Below are positions 9,227 through 18,681 of a DNA stretch of 64,000 nt, piece after piece. The notes under the pieces were generated by a model. The model was given only the letters and a program-made list of their open reading frames with translations. It made no database searches and was not told the DNA's origin. The stretch's first letter is position 1. The number at the start of each line of letters is the position of its first letter. The position numbers were made by a program, and so were the translations under genes. Source of the DNA: Pseudoxanthomonas sp. JBR18 (GTDB lineage: Bacteria; Pseudomonadota; Gammaproteobacteria; Xanthomonadales; Xanthomonadaceae); contig NZ_CP116339.1 of NCBI RefSeq assembly GCF_028198165.1, positions 62,001-126,000 of the forward strand, given 5' to 3'.

Positions 9227-10765
9227 TCAGCCGCCGACGGTCAGGGCCACGAACTGCTTGACGCCGTTCTGCGGAGCCTGGACCAGCAGCATCAGCACGT
9301 CCCCCTTCTTCACACCGGCGACGGCCTTGTTGAAGTCCGAGACGCTGCCGATCTTGTTGCGGCCGACCTGCAGCACGATGAGGCCCGGCTGCAGGCGCGC
9401 CTCCATGGCCGCAGCGCGGGTCACGTTGGAGATGACCACGCCTTCACCGCTGGACAGGCCCAGACGCTGGCGCTGCTGCGCGGGGATCGCCTCGACGCTG
9501 AAACCGATGTCCTTGCTGTTGGCCGACTTGCCCGAACCGGCGTCCTGGTCGCCGTCGTCCTCGTCCGGACCGGACAGTCCGGCAGCCTTCTGATCCAGTT
9601 CGGTCAGGGTGACGTCCACCTTGCGCGCCTTGCCATCACGGATGACCGTCAGGATGACCTTGGTTCCGGGCGGCAGCGGTGCCACGCGCGACGGCAGATC
9701 GGTGAAGTCGTTGATCTTGCTCCCGTCGAATTCGGTGATCACGTCCATGGGCCGGATCCCGGCCTTGTCCGCGCCACTGCCCGGCGACACCGACGCGACC
9801 AGGACGCCATTGGTGTTTGGCAGCCCCAGGCTCTTGGCCATCGCCTCGCTGATTTCCTGGTTCATGGTGACGCCCAGCATCGAGCGGCTGACCTTGCCGT
9901 TCTTCTTCAGCTGGTCGGCCGCGCTGATGGCCAGGTCGATCGGGATCGCAAAACTGATGCCCATGTAGCCGCCGGACTGGGAGAAGATCTGCGAGTTGAT
10001 ACCGACGACTTCACCCGCTGTATTGAGCAGCGGACCGCCGGAATTGCCCGGGTTGATCGCCACGTCGGTCTGGATGAAGCGCACGTAGTTCGACCCCATG
10101 CCGGCCTGGGTTCGTCCTGTCGCACTGACCACGCCGGCGGTGACCGAATGATCCAGCCCAAACGGCGAGCCCACGGCCACCACCCACTGCCCGGGCTTGA
10201 GGTTGTTGGACTCGCCCATGCGCAGCGACGGCAGGTTCTTGGCGTCGATCTTCAGCACGGCCACGTCGTAGCCCTTGTCGGCGCCGATGACCTTGGCCTT
10301 GAACTCACGTCCGTCGGACAGCTTGACCTTCACGTTGTCCGAGCCGTCGACCACGTGGTTGTTGGTCAGGATGTAGCCATCGGGCGAGATGATGAAGCCC
10401 GAGCCCATCGACTCGCCTTCCGGACGGCCGCCGCGGCCGCGCGGCGAAGGCATCTGGAACTCCGGCCCGAAGAGCTGACGGAAGATGTCCGGGATCTGCT
10501 GCTGGTCCATCTGGGGCTGCTGGTCGTCGTCGCTGCTGCTGTCGTCACCGCCGCCGATGGTGGCGTCGACGTTGACCACACCCGGGGCGACCTGCTCGAC
10601 CAGCTTGGTGAAGTCCGGCAGCCCGGTGACGATCTGTGGGGCGCTGCTCTGGGCGATGGAGGGGGCGACCGCAGCCGCGCTGCTGCCGCTTTGCTGGGCG
10701 CACGCCGACAAGGGCATGGTGAGGGACATCAGGCCGATCAGGCCAAAACGGACACGTGCATTCAT
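9227..10765 (-). CDS. mucD: MucD/DegP-type periplasmic serine protease
   Basis: Trypsin-like HtrA protease and chaperone that degrades misfolded envelope proteins. 512 residues from ATG 10765. The leader has a lipobox-like LSAC (Cys22), so it may be lipid-anchored rather than soluble. A Ser/Asp-rich linker (about 71-90) precedes the protease domain with His137 (TNNHVVDG), Asp167 (YDVAVLK) and Ser242 (GNSGGPLL). Two PDZ domains follow (about 300-390 and 420-512). It is third in the rpoE-rseA-mucD series, where MucD proteases restrain sigma-E signalling by removing misfolded inducers. Confidence 0.94.
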   Translation of the reverse strand: MNARVRFGLIGLMSLTMPLSACAQQSGSSAAAVAPSIAQSSAPQIVTGLPDFTKLVEQVAPGVVNVDATIGGGDDSSSDDDQQPQMDQQQIPDIFRQLFGPEFQMPSPRGRGGRPEGESMGSGFIISPDGYILTNNHVVDGSDNVKVKLSDGREFKAKVIGADKGYDVAVLKIDAKNLPSLRMGESNNLKPGQWVVAVGSPFGLDHSVTAGVVSATGRTQAGMGSNYVRFIQTDVAINPGNSGGPLLNTAGEVVGINSQIFSQSGGYMGISFAIPIDLAISAADQLKKNGKVSRSMLGVTMNQEISEAMAKSLGLPNTNGVLVASVSPGSGADKAGIRPMDVITEFDGSKINDFTDLPSRVAPLPPGTKVILTVIRDGKARKVDVTLTELDQKAAGLSGPDEDDGDQDAGSGKSANSKDIGFSVEAIPAQQRQRLGLSSGEGVVISNVTRAAAMEARLQPGLIVLQVGRNKIGSVSDFNKAVAGVKKGDVLMLLVQAPQNGVKQFVALTVGG

Positions 10766-10834
10766 CGACTGCTTGCCTCTGCGTCGGAAAAAGAAAGGGT
10801 TGGCAGCACCCGCCCGCAGGCGGGTGCAGGTCAC

Positions 10835-11713
10835 TCAGGGCTGCGCGTCCGGCGCCCGGGCTTCTGACGGCTGGGACGTCGAGGCCGCCGTGGGAAGCCG
10901 GGGCTGGAACGGGTAATAGGGCGCCTGTTCGCCTTGGACGTAGCCGGCGGCATAGCTGCCATCGCTGGCCAGGTGAGGGAGCGTGGTCCGTGGCCAGGGC
11001 CGCGCCCGCGCCTCACCCAGGGCCGCACCGGCAAAGGGGTCCTGACGGCTTGAAGGCGCCTGGGCAAGGGCGCCCGCCCGCGGGACCTTGGCCGCATTCA
11101 CCTCGGCCAGGGCCTGACGGGTGATGGCGGCCGTGGCGCGTGCAGCCTGCTGGTTGCGGGTCGCGCTGCCACGACGGCTCTCGTCGGCGCGGCGCGGCAC
11201 ACTGGCGACGGCGACCGCCGCCGAAGCGGCCAGCGTCGCCGCAGGGTCCGGGTCGGCCGGCGCCGACGGCGCTGATGGCGAGCGGATCGTCGAGCCACCG
11301 GAAGCCGGTGCCACGCTGCTGGCTAGCTCGGTCGCTTGTGAGGCGACCTGCGGGCGACTGTGCTGTCCGGCAATGAACATGGCCACCAACGCCACGGATG
11401 CGGCGACCGCACCACCGCTCCAGCGCAGCAGCCGATGCCCGCCGCGGCCGAATTCCTGGTTGGCGGCAGGCTGTTGCCGGGGCTGCTCGGCCACGGCCGC
11501 GGCGACGCGCTCTGCGAAACCATGCGGCGCCGGCGTCGGTGCGCGCCCCCGCAGGACCTCACCACACAGCTGCCAACGTTCCCAGGTCGCGTTCAGCGCC
11601 TGATCCTCGCCCATGCGGCGCATCAGGAAGCGGGCCTGATCCGGCGCCAGTTCGCCGTCCATCAGCGCGGACATCTGCTGGCGGTAATGCTGCTGGAACT
11701 TGTCGTCGATCAT
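10835..11713 (-). CDS. rseA: Anti-sigma-E factor RseA
   Basis: Membrane-spanning anti-sigma factor for RpoE. 292 residues. The N-terminal anti-sigma domain (about 8-55) has the family pattern QQMSALMDGELAPDQARFLMRRM and a WERWQLCGEVLRG segment. One transmembrane helix lies near 98-117, and the periplasmic part is long, Ala/Ser-rich and low complexity. It starts in an ATGA overlap with the rpoE stop, so synthesis is translationally coupled. The periplasmic tail resembles E. coli RseA little, which is normal in this family. Confidence 0.88.
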   Translation of the reverse strand: MIDDKFQQHYRQQMSALMDGELAPDQARFLMRRMGEDQALNATWERWQLCGEVLRGRAPTPAPHGFAERVAAAVAEQPRQQPAANQEFGRGGHRLLRWSGGAVAASVALVAMFIAGQHSRPQVASQATELASSVAPASGGSTIRSPSAPSAPADPDPAATLAASAAVAVASVPRRADESRRGSATRNQQAARATAAITRQALAEVNAAKVPRAGALAQAPSSRQDPFAGAALGEARARPWPRTTLPHLASDGSYAAGYVQGEQAPYYPFQPRLPTAASTSQPSEARAPDAQP

Positions 11714-12357
11714 CGGGCACGCTCCCGGGTGGCACCGTCGTGTTCAAGCAAGGGCCGTAGTTCGGCGTCGATCGCATCGCGCGCGCGGAAGATCCTGGAG
11801 CGCACCGTGCCGATCGGGCAACCCATCCTGGCGGCGATTTCCTCGTAACTCAGTCCGTCGACCTCGCGCAGGCTGATGGCGGTGCGTAGGTCCTCCGGCA
11901 AGGCCTCGACCGCGCGCATCACGGTCTGTTCGAGTTGCTGACGCATGAGCTCGCGCTCGGGCGTATCGGTATCGCGCAGGCGCGCACCGGAGTCGTACTG
12001 TTCGGCGTCGGTGGCGTCCACGTCGTCGGTGGGCGGGCGTCGGTTGTGGGCAACCAGATGGTTCTTTGCGGTGTTCACGGCGATCCTGTGCAGCCAGGTA
12101 TAGAACTGCGCGTCACCACGGAAACTTCCAATCGCGCGATAGGCGCGCATGAAAGTGTCCTGCGCCACGTCCTGGCACTCGCTCCAGTCGTGTACGTAGC
12201 GGCCGATCAGCGCCAGGATGCGATGCTGGTATTTGCGCACCAGCAGGTCGAATGCGGCGCTGTCCCCGCGCTGTACGCGCTTGACCAGCTCGAGATCCAG
12301 TTCGATGGGTGGATCAGCTTCGGCCATGCCGGTCCGCACTCCTGTGGGCGCCGTCAT
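11710..12357 (-). CDS. rpoE: ECF sigma factor RpoE
   Basis: Extracytoplasmic-stress sigma factor. 215 residues. Region 2 has YVHDWSECQDVAQDTFMRAY and FYTWLHRIAVNTAKNHL; region 4 has LREVDGLSYEEIAARMGCP and GTVRSRIFRARDAI. ATG 12357 has AAGGAG six bases upstream; Met11 (12327) is a second candidate with GGAG eleven bases before it. It is coupled to rseA by a 4-bp overlap. A sigma-E-like promoter overlaps its start region, suggesting autoregulation. Confidence 0.96.
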   Translation of the reverse strand: MTAPTGVRTGMAEADPPIELDLELVKRVQRGDSAAFDLLVRKYQHRILALIGRYVHDWSECQDVAQDTFMRAYRAIGSFRGDAQFYTWLHRIAVNTAKNHLVAHNRRPPTDDVDATDAEQYDSGARLRDTDTPERELMRQQLEQTVMRAVEALPEDLRTAISLREVDGLSYEEIAARMGCPIGTVRSRIFRARDAIDAELRPLLEHDGATRERAR

Positions 12358-12367
12358 GAGCCGCTCC

Positions 12368-12396
12368 TTGTGACCACGCGGGCAGCGGAAAGTTCA
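12368..12396 (-). promoter_or_regulatory. Candidate sigma-E promoter of rpoE
   Basis: On the minus strand TGAACTT (-35) is followed after 15 bp by GTCACAA, close to the E. coli sigma-E consensus GGAACTT-N15-GTCTAA. Transcription from it would begin next to the ATG at 12357, so it would suit the internal start at 12327 or a nearly leaderless message better. Match by eye only. Confidence 0.35.
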
Positions 12397-12559
12397 CTGA
12401 CGCCATGAAAATCCTGCTGCGGAAAAGTTAGAACGTAAAAATAACGCATGGCGCGTGGACTGCCTGTCAGGTCGTCAGCACAGGACATAGGGATTTGACG
12501 CAGGCCAAACAACCTCCCGATCATAACGGGCTCCCCGTACCGTAACGGATGGTCACTCC

Positions 12560-14635
12560 ATGACAGCCAGCTTCGATGGGCTCCGATTCAGTCACTGGCA
12601 CACGGAAACCCGTCCCGAAGGCGTGGTGGTCCTGTTCCTCGACCGTCAGGACGCCTCGGTCAACGCCTTTTCCCAGGATGTCCTGATCGAGCTGGGCGAG
12701 GTGATCGAACGCCTGGCCATCGACCCGCCCAAGGGCGTGGTGATCGCTTCGGGCAAGGACAACGGCTTCATTGCCGGTGCCGACCTCAAGGAATTCCAGG
12801 AATTCGACCGCCGCGGCACGGTGAGCGATGCGATCCGTCGCGGCCAAGCCACCTTCCAGAAACTGGCCGAACTGCCCTGCCCGACCGTGGCGGCCATCCA
12901 TGGCTTCTGCATGGGGGGTGGCACCGAGATCTCGCTGGCCTGTCGCTATCGCATCGCGTCGAAGGACGCTTCCACGCGCATCGGCCTGCCCGAGGTCAAG
13001 CTGGGCATCTTCCCGGGCTGGGGCGGCAGCGCACGCCTGCCGCGCCTGATCGGCGCGCCGGCGGCGATGGATCTGATGCTGACCGGTCGTACCGTCTCGG
13101 CCAGCGCCGCACGGGCCATGGGCCTGGTCGACCGGACCGTGAACAAAGCGGTGCTGATCGACAGCGCCGTGGCCCTGGCATTGAAAGGCACCACGCGTCC
13201 GTTCAAGCAGCGCGCCCTGGGCTGGTCCACCAATACCTGGCTGGCGCGCCGCATCCTGGCCCCGCAGATGAGCAAGCAGGTCGCGCGCAAGGCACGCAAG
13301 GAGCACTATCCGGCTCCCTACACACTCATCAACACGTGGGAGCGCGCGGGCGGCAAGGGGATCGGCGCGCGCCTGGATGCCGAGCGCCGCGGCGTGGTCA
13401 AGCTGGCCGGCACCCCGACCGCGCGCAACCTGATCCGCATCTTCTTCCTGACCGAGCGGCTCAAGGGGCTGGGCGGCAAGGACGCGGGCATCAAGCACGT
13501 GCACGTGGTCGGCGCTGGCGTGATGGGCGGTGACATCGCCGCGTGGTCGGCCTACAAGGGCTTCGAGGTCACCCTGCAGGATCGCGAGCAGCGCTTCATC
13601 GATCCGGCCATGACACGTGCGCAGGCGCTGTTCGACAAGAAGGTCAAGGACGCCAGCAAGCGCCCTGCCGTGGCCGCACGCCTCAAGGCCGATCTGGCCG
13701 GCGAAGGCGCCGCCAGCGCCGACCTGGTGATCGAGGCCATCATCGAGAGCCCCGAGGCCAAGCGCGCGCTCTACCAAACCATCGAGCCGATGCTCAAGCC
13801 CGACGCATTGCTGACCACCAACACCTCGTCGATTCCGCTGGTCGAACTGCGCGAACACATCGCCCGGCCGGCGCAGTTCGGTGGCCTGCACTACTTCAAC
13901 CCGGTGGCGATGATGCCGCTGGTGGAAATCGTGCACCACGACGGCATGTCGGCCGAGACCGGCCAGCGCCTGGCCGCGTTCTGCAAGGCGCTGGACAAGT
14001 TCCCGGTGCCGGTGGCCGGCACCCCTGGCTTCCTGGTCAACCGCGTGCTCTTCCCCTACATGCTCGAAGCGGCCAATGCCTATGCCGAGGGCATTCCGGG
14101 TGCGGTGATCGACAAGGCGGCGGTGAAGTTCGGCATGCCGATGGGCCCGATCGAACTGATCGACACCGTCGGCCTGGACGTGGCGGCCGGCGTTGGCAAG
14201 GAGCTCTCGCCGTTCCTGGGCCTGCAGGTCCCGGCGGCGCTGGCCACGGTCGAGCCGGACAAGCGCGGCAAGAAGGATGGCCAGGGCCTGTACAAATGGG
14301 AGCAGACGGCCAAGGGCAGCAAGCCGGTCAAGCCCGAGGTGCCCGCCGATTACCAGGCGCCGGCCGACCTGGAGGACCGCCTGATCCTGCCGCTGCTGAA
14401 CGAGGCGGTCGCCTGCCTGCACGACGAGGTGGTCGCCGACGCGGACCTTCTGGATGCCGGCGTGATCTTCGGCACGGGCTTTGCACCGTTCCGCGGCGGC
14501 CCGATCCAGTACATCCGCGCCACTGGTGCCGATGCGCTGGTCGAACGCCTCAAGACCCTGCAGGCGCGGCACGGAGATCGCTTCGCGCCACGCCCTGGCT
14601 GGGACAATCCCGCGCTGCGCCAACCGGCCGCCTGA
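12560..14635 (+). CDS. Bifunctional enoyl-CoA hydratase/3-hydroxyacyl-CoA dehydrogenase (FadB/FadJ family)
   Basis: Multifunctional enzyme for fatty-acid beta-oxidation: hydration of 2-enoyl-CoA and NAD-dependent oxidation of 3-hydroxyacyl-CoA. 691 residues. N-terminal crotonase domain (about 15-290) with oxyanion-hole FIAGADLKEF, GGGTEISLACR and GLPEVKLGIFPGWGG holding the two catalytic Glu. The dehydrogenase Rossmann motif is VVGAGVMGGDIA (about 315-326), and the catalytic His lies in HYFNPVAMMPLVEI. A C-terminal duplicated dehydrogenase domain ends with FGTGFAPFRGGP. The length is nearer FadJ/FadB than the peroxisomal forms. No thiolase gene is adjacent, so the beta subunit is elsewhere. 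Confidence 0.94.
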   Translation: MTASFDGLRFSHWHTETRPEGVVVLFLDRQDASVNAFSQDVLIELGEVIERLAIDPPKGVVIASGKDNGFIAGADLKEFQEFDRRGTVSDAIRRGQATFQKLAELPCPTVAAIHGFCMGGGTEISLACRYRIASKDASTRIGLPEVKLGIFPGWGGSARLPRLIGAPAAMDLMLTGRTVSASAARAMGLVDRTVNKAVLIDSAVALALKGTTRPFKQRALGWSTNTWLARRILAPQMSKQVARKARKEHYPAPYTLINTWERAGGKGIGARLDAERRGVVKLAGTPTARNLIRIFFLTERLKGLGGKDAGIKHVHVVGAGVMGGDIAAWSAYKGFEVTLQDREQRFIDPAMTRAQALFDKKVKDASKRPAVAARLKADLAGEGAASADLVIEAIIESPEAKRALYQTIEPMLKPDALLTTNTSSIPLVELREHIARPAQFGGLHYFNPVAMMPLVEIVHHDGMSAETGQRLAAFCKALDKFPVPVAGTPGFLVNRVLFPYMLEAANAYAEGIPGAVIDKAAVKFGMPMGPIELIDTVGLDVAAGVGKELSPFLGLQVPAALATVEPDKRGKKDGQGLYKWEQTAKGSKPVKPEVPADYQAPADLEDRLILPLLNEAVACLHDEVVADADLLDAGVIFGTGFAPFRGGPIQYIRATGADALVERLKTLQARHGDRFAPRPGWDNPALRQPAA

Positions 14636-14726
14636 TCGAGTCCCCCTGCACGTCCGCCGCAGGCTGCAAGCCGCGCGGCGGATCGGGCATCATGCTCCGC
14701 CTTGGAACCACGACGACCTCACTTGC

Positions 14727-14900
14727 ATGTTCAATCTGTCTGCGCCGAGTACCGGCACCTATTTCCTGTCGCTGCTGTTGGGCGGCCTGGGCGTTGCAGC
14801 CAAGCTGCACTACATCCCGGCACTGGTGCCATACGCGTTCTGGCTGGTCTGCGCGGGCTTGGTCGTGCTGCTGCTGGGCAATCTGTTCAAGAGCCTTTGA
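14727..14900 (+). CDS. Small two-helix membrane protein
   Basis: A 57-residue hydrophobic protein, ATG 14727 to TGA 14898-14900, 91 bp after the beta-oxidation gene. Two predicted transmembrane helices (about 9-25 and 33-54) are joined by a short loop (KLHYIPALVP), ending in a basic NLFKSL. I recognise no function. The hydrophobic pattern, clean frame and lack of stops support a real gene, but I cannot check conservation. Confidence 0.6.
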   Translation: MFNLSAPSTGTYFLSLLLGGLGVAAKLHYIPALVPYAFWLVCAGLVVLLLGNLFKSL

Positions 14901-14933
14901 CCGCAGGCGAGCGGTGACCAGGACGGCGAGGTC

Positions 14934-15542
14934 TCAGCACCCCATCGCCAAGGCGACTTCCAGTTGGGTCACCCGCACCCAGCCACGCCCATCCCACTGC
15001 TCCAGGACCATCCGCAGCAGGCTCGGCGCGACATAGGAGGCGCCTTCGCCTGCTCGTGAGACGCCGCGCGCTAGGTTCTGCCAATGCGCCTCGCCTCCCT
15101 GGCGACGCACGGCCGCCAGCAGCTCCGACTGGCTGAAGGTGGGGAAGCAGGTGGATTCGGCCTCCGACGGCGGCAGCACGGCGAAGCGCACATTGCCGTC
15201 TACGGCAATGGCGTGCCACGCGGACGTGCAGTGCTTCCAGTCCAGAAGATCCAGGTGCGGCCCCTCATCCGCAAGCGCCAGGCTGGTCTGGTATTGCACG
15301 CGCAGGCGCAGCGGCACCTGCTGCCCGGCGGCCTGCGCGGCCTGGACGAGGCCGACCGTCTCCCCGATTTCCGGCGATAGCACATAGCGCGGCTGCAAGG
15401 GCGCGGACTGCGACCAGATCGCTGCCGGTGAAGCTTCTGTCCACACCTGGATCCGGGCCACCTGCGCCCCCGCATCCAGCGCAAACGACATCGCCAGCCC
15501 CGCTGACAGAAGGCCGGCGATCATGCTGCGGCATCGCGGCAT
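14934..15542 (-). CDS. Hypothetical secreted protein
   Basis: A 202-residue protein with a signal peptide (MPRCRSMIAGLLSAGLAMSF, cleavage likely after DAGA near 25). The mature part has no motif I recognise; it has two scattered Cys pairs (HCTS, STCFP) and a C-terminal Cys that could form disulfides. A start at Met7 is also possible. It lies 9 bp beyond the pilZ stop on the same strand, so it is probably the last gene of the mltG-tmk-holB-pilZ transcript. Periplasmic or secreted by inference. Confidence 0.7.
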   Translation of the reverse strand: MPRCRSMIAGLLSAGLAMSFALDAGAQVARIQVWTEASPAAIWSQSAPLQPRYVLSPEIGETVGLVQAAQAAGQQVPLRLRVQYQTSLALADEGPHLDLLDWKHCTSAWHAIAVDGNVRFAVLPPSEAESTCFPTFSQSELLAAVRRQGGEAHWQNLARGVSRAGEGASYVAPSLLRMVLEQWDGRGWVRVTQLEVALAMGC

Positions 15543-15551
15543 GGGCGCGGC

Positions 15552-15899
15552 TTACATGGTGTGGGTGGGCTTGTCGGCGTTGAGCGTGCCGGCCAGCAAG
15601 GTCTCGATGCGGTTGCGCACCATGTCGCCCTCGCCGCCCTCGGTGAACTGCACGCCGATGCCGGCGGTACGTGCGCCCTGTGCGCCGACCGGCGTCACCC
15701 AGATCACCTTGCCGGCCACCGGCAGGCGCTCGCTGGACTCGGGCAGGGTCACCAGGACGAAGACTTCGTCGCCGAGGAAATACCGCTTGGTCGTCGGCAC
15801 GAAGATGCCCCCGTTTTTCACGAACGGGATATAGGCACTGTAGAGCTGCGCCTTGTCCTTGACCGCCAGCGACAGGATGCCGCCCTTTGTTGCATTCAT
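15552..15899 (-). CDS. pilZ: Type IV pilus assembly protein PilZ
   Basis: A 115-residue single PilZ domain protein. It lacks the RxxxR and DxSxxG motifs that bind cyclic di-GMP, as in canonical PilZ and the Xanthomonas protein XC1028. Those proteins do not bind the nucleotide but contact the pilus ATPase PilB and FimX. The PilZ fold is recognisable in GGIFVPTTKRYFLGDEVFVL and GKVIWVTP. The start overlaps the holB stop (ATGA) and GGAGG precedes the ATG, so it is coupled to holB. Confidence 0.92.
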   Translation of the reverse strand: MNATKGGILSLAVKDKAQLYSAYIPFVKNGGIFVPTTKRYFLGDEVFVLVTLPESSERLPVAGKVIWVTPVGAQGARTAGIGVQFTEGGEGDMVRNRIETLLAGTLNADKPTHTM

Positions 15900-16855
15900 C
15901 CCGTTCCTCCAGTCGCCGAACCACGCACGCCATCGCGCCAGGCCAGCAGTAAATCCACCATCGCCAGGTCGGCGCGCACCGTGGTGCGCAGCAGGTCTCG
16001 CGTGCGGTTGGCCGTATCGAACCAGGCAGCCAGCTTGTTCAATCGTGCAGGATCGGTCAAGGCCGGATCGGCTGCCTGCGCCAGCACCAGGTCCGCGGCA
16101 AAACGCAGCCGCAAAGAGGCGTGATCGTCGTTGGCCCAACGCTGGGCGGTCTCCACCACCTGCAGCTGGCCGCGCTCGAGCTTGCCCAGGTCGGCCGCCA
16201 CCTCGCGGCGCAGCGCCATGCCGCCTTCGGCCATCCAGGACAGGGCCAGTCCCGGATGCCCGCGGGCCGCGTCCAGGGCCTCGGCCGCGGCGCTTTCCGG
16301 ATAGTCCTGCGCAGCCAGCCAGGCCAAGGCCTCGGCACGCGGTGGCAGGCGGACTTCCAGGCTCTGGCAGCGGCTGCGGATGGTCGCCGGCAGGCGCATC
16401 GGATTGGCGCTGAGCAGCCACAGGTAGCGCCCAGGCTGGGGTTCCTCCAGCGTCTTGAGCAGCGCGTTCCAGCCCGCGTTGTTGACCGCATCGGCCGGGT
16501 CGATGATCGCCACCTGCGCGCGCCCGTACTGCGGGGTGAGCGATAGCTTCTGCGACAGCTCGCGGATCTGCTCGATCACGATCTCGGTGCGCAGCTTGGT
16601 GCCGTCGCGCGTGGGAATGAAGGACACCACCGTCAGATCCGGATGGGTGCCGGCCTGGATCAGCTGGAGATCGCGTCCGACGCCGTCGGCCTGCCCGCCG
16701 CTGAGCACATGGCGCGCCAGCCGGTCGGCGATCGCACGCTTGCCCAGGCCAGCTGGCCCGCACAGCAGCAGGCCATGGCCCAGGCGTCCGACATCCAGTG
16801 CGGCGACTGCATGGTCGTAAGCGCGCTGCTGCCACGGGGCGAATGGACCTGTCAC
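15896..16855 (-). CDS. holB: DNA polymerase III delta' subunit HolB
   Basis: Clamp-loader subunit of the replicative polymerase. 319 residues from a GTG at 16855 that overlaps the tmk stop (GTGA). P-loop-like GPAGLGKR is at 33-40, but the protein lacks the full ATPase set, as delta' does. Conserved SRCQSLEVRLP near 150 and VAIIDPADAVNNAGWNALLK are typical. The zinc module cysteines of other clamp-loader subunits are absent here. The order tmk-holB-pilZ is standard. Confidence 0.93.
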   Translation of the reverse strand: MTGPFAPWQQRAYDHAVAALDVGRLGHGLLLCGPAGLGKRAIADRLARHVLSGGQADGVGRDLQLIQAGTHPDLTVVSFIPTRDGTKLRTEIVIEQIRELSQKLSLTPQYGRAQVAIIDPADAVNNAGWNALLKTLEEPQPGRYLWLLSANPMRLPATIRSRCQSLEVRLPPRAEALAWLAAQDYPESAAAEALDAARGHPGLALSWMAEGGMALRREVAADLGKLERGQLQVVETAQRWANDDHASLRLRFAADLVLAQAADPALTDPARLNKLAAWFDTANRTRDLLRTTVRADLAMVDLLLAWRDGVRGSATGGTG

Positions 16856-17496
16856 GTGGTCGCCTCCAGCCAGGTGCGTACGGCACTGGCGACCGCCTGC
16901 GCGACCGCGTGCGGCGGCTGCGCCGCATCGATCACGCGGAAGCGCGCGGGGAACGCCTCGGCGCGTCGCCGATAGCCTTCGCGCACACGCTCGAAGAAAT
17001 CGTCCTGTTCGCTTTCGATGCGATCCGGCCACAGGTCGCGGCCCGCGGTGCGGGCGCGCCCTTCGCGCACGTCCAGATCCAGCAGCAGGGTCAGCGCCGG
17101 CGCCGCATGCACCACGCGCCGTTCTAGCTCTTCCACCAGGCTGCGGTCCAGGCCGCGCCCGTGGACCTGATAGGCGTAGCTGGAGTCGGTAAAGCGATCG
17201 CTGACCACGAACGCGCCGCGAGCCAGGGCCGGTGCGATCACCCGCTGCACATGCTGGGCGCGCGCGGCGAACATCAGCAGCAGTTCGGCTTCCGGCGCCA
17301 GCGCCTCCGCGCCAGGTTCGAGCAGGATGCCGCGCATGCGCTCGGCCAGCGGCGTGCCGCCCGGCTCACGGGTCAGGACGACCTCGTACCCGGCCGCCTG
17401 CAAGGTGTCTCGAATGGCGCCCAGCGCGCTGGTCTTGCCCGCGCCCTCCCCGCCTTCCAGACTCAAGAAGCGCGGATGTTCGACCGGCAGGCTCAT
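16852..17496 (-). CDS. tmk: Thymidylate kinase
   Basis: Phosphorylates dTMP to dTDP for DNA synthesis. 214 residues, family length. P-loop GGEGAGKT at 15-22, the DR(F/Y) motif in VVSDRFTDSSYAYQ, and the TREPGGTPLAE substrate loop. The lid sequence is short and lacks an Arg-rich P-loop, which suggests a type II kinase. Starts in an ATGA overlap with mltG and ends in a GTGA overlap with holB. Confidence 0.96.
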   Translation of the reverse strand: MSLPVEHPRFLSLEGGEGAGKTSALGAIRDTLQAAGYEVVLTREPGGTPLAERMRGILLEPGAEALAPEAELLLMFAARAQHVQRVIAPALARGAFVVSDRFTDSSYAYQVHGRGLDRSLVEELERRVVHAAPALTLLLDLDVREGRARTAGRDLWPDRIESEQDDFFERVREGYRRRAEAFPARFRVIDAAQPPHAVAQAVASAVRTWLEATT

Positions 17497-18626
17497 CGCC
17501 TGCTCGCCTTGTCGTCCTGGCCCGTCGGCGTCTGCGCCGCCTGGCCTGCGGCGGCCTCCTCCTCGGGCAGCGGCGGGCGACGCATGCGATTGAGGTAGGC
17601 GCGCACGGCGGCGTTGTGCTCGGCCAGCGTGGCCGAGAACACATGCCGCCCACTGCCGTCCCCGAGAGCGACGAAGTACAGCGCATCGCCCGGCGCCGGG
17701 TGCGTGGCCGCCTCAAGCGCCGCGCGGCCGGGCATCGCGATGGGCGTGGGGGTCAGCCCCGGGCGCGTATAGGTGTTGTAGGGCGTGTCGGTGGTCAGGT
17801 CGCGCCGGCGGATGTTGCCGTCATAGGCGCTGCCCAGGCCGTAGATCACGCTGGGGTCGGTCTGCAGCTTCATGCCCTGCGCCAGGCGCCGGGCGAACAC
17901 GCCGGCGATCTCGGGCCGCTCCTCGGCGATGCCGGTTTCCTTCTCGATGATCGAGGCCAGCGTCAGCGCCTGGTAAGGCGTGGTCAACGGCAGGTCGTCC
18001 GCGCGCGTGGCCCAGACCTTGGCCAGGGCCTTGTCCATGTCGTCGTAGGCGCGCTGCAGTACGTCCAGGTCCGTGTCGCCGCGCGAGTACACGTAGGTTT
18101 CCGGCAGGAAGCGCCCCTCCGGATGCTCGCCTGTATGACCCAGCTTGGCCATCAGTGCGGCATCATCGAGCTGGGTGGCCTCATGCAGCAACGGCGTGGC
18201 CGCCTCCAGCGCCGCGCGCAGCTGGCGCATGTTCCAGCCTTCGACGATGGTGAAGCGGTACTGGATGATGCGACCGGCGCGCATGTTCTGCAGCAGCGAG
18301 CGCGGGGTGGTCACGCCGGGCTCCAGCGCATACTCGCCTACCTTGAGCTTGCCCGCCGCGTCGAGCTGGCGGGCCAGCAGCTGCCATTCCAGATCACGGC
18401 CGGCCGTGACGCCTTCGCCGCGCAGGCGGGTGAGGACATTGTGGAACGAGTCACCCTTGCGCACCTGCACGGACTGCTCCGCATGCAAGCCCGGCAGCGG
18501 CTGCGACTGGAACGCCTGGTAGCGCTGCCAGCCCCACAGCGCGGCGGCCGCGACGGCCAGCCCGAGGAGCACGACGATGAGGACGATGGCGCGGCAACCG
18601 CGCCTGCAACCTGATGCCACGGTCAT
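17493..18626 (-). CDS. mltG: Endolytic murein transglycosylase MltG
   Basis: Inner-membrane lytic transglycosylase that cuts nascent glycan strands and sets their length. 377 residues from ATG 18626. One transmembrane segment (about 12-33) is followed by a LysM-like region and the YceG catalytic domain with the conserved Glu in ASIIEKETGIAEERP and the motif QTDPSVIYGLG. It ends with a Pro/Glu-rich tail. A longer in-frame extension upstream exists but overlaps pabB. It sits between pabB and tmk. Confidence 0.94.
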   Translation of the reverse strand: MTVASGCRRGCRAIVLIVVLLGLAVAAAALWGWQRYQAFQSQPLPGLHAEQSVQVRKGDSFHNVLTRLRGEGVTAGRDLEWQLLARQLDAAGKLKVGEYALEPGVTTPRSLLQNMRAGRIIQYRFTIVEGWNMRQLRAALEAATPLLHEATQLDDAALMAKLGHTGEHPEGRFLPETYVYSRGDTDLDVLQRAYDDMDKALAKVWATRADDLPLTTPYQALTLASIIEKETGIAEERPEIAGVFARRLAQGMKLQTDPSVIYGLGSAYDGNIRRRDLTTDTPYNTYTRPGLTPTPIAMPGRAALEAATHPAPGDALYFVALGDGSGRHVFSATLAEHNAAVRAYLNRMRRPPLPEEEAAAGQAAQTPTGQDDKASRR

Positions 18627-18681
18627 GAAGCCGGCCAAGGGAAGGCCGCGCAGGATACCAGCCGCACGCGAAGCGGGCCGT

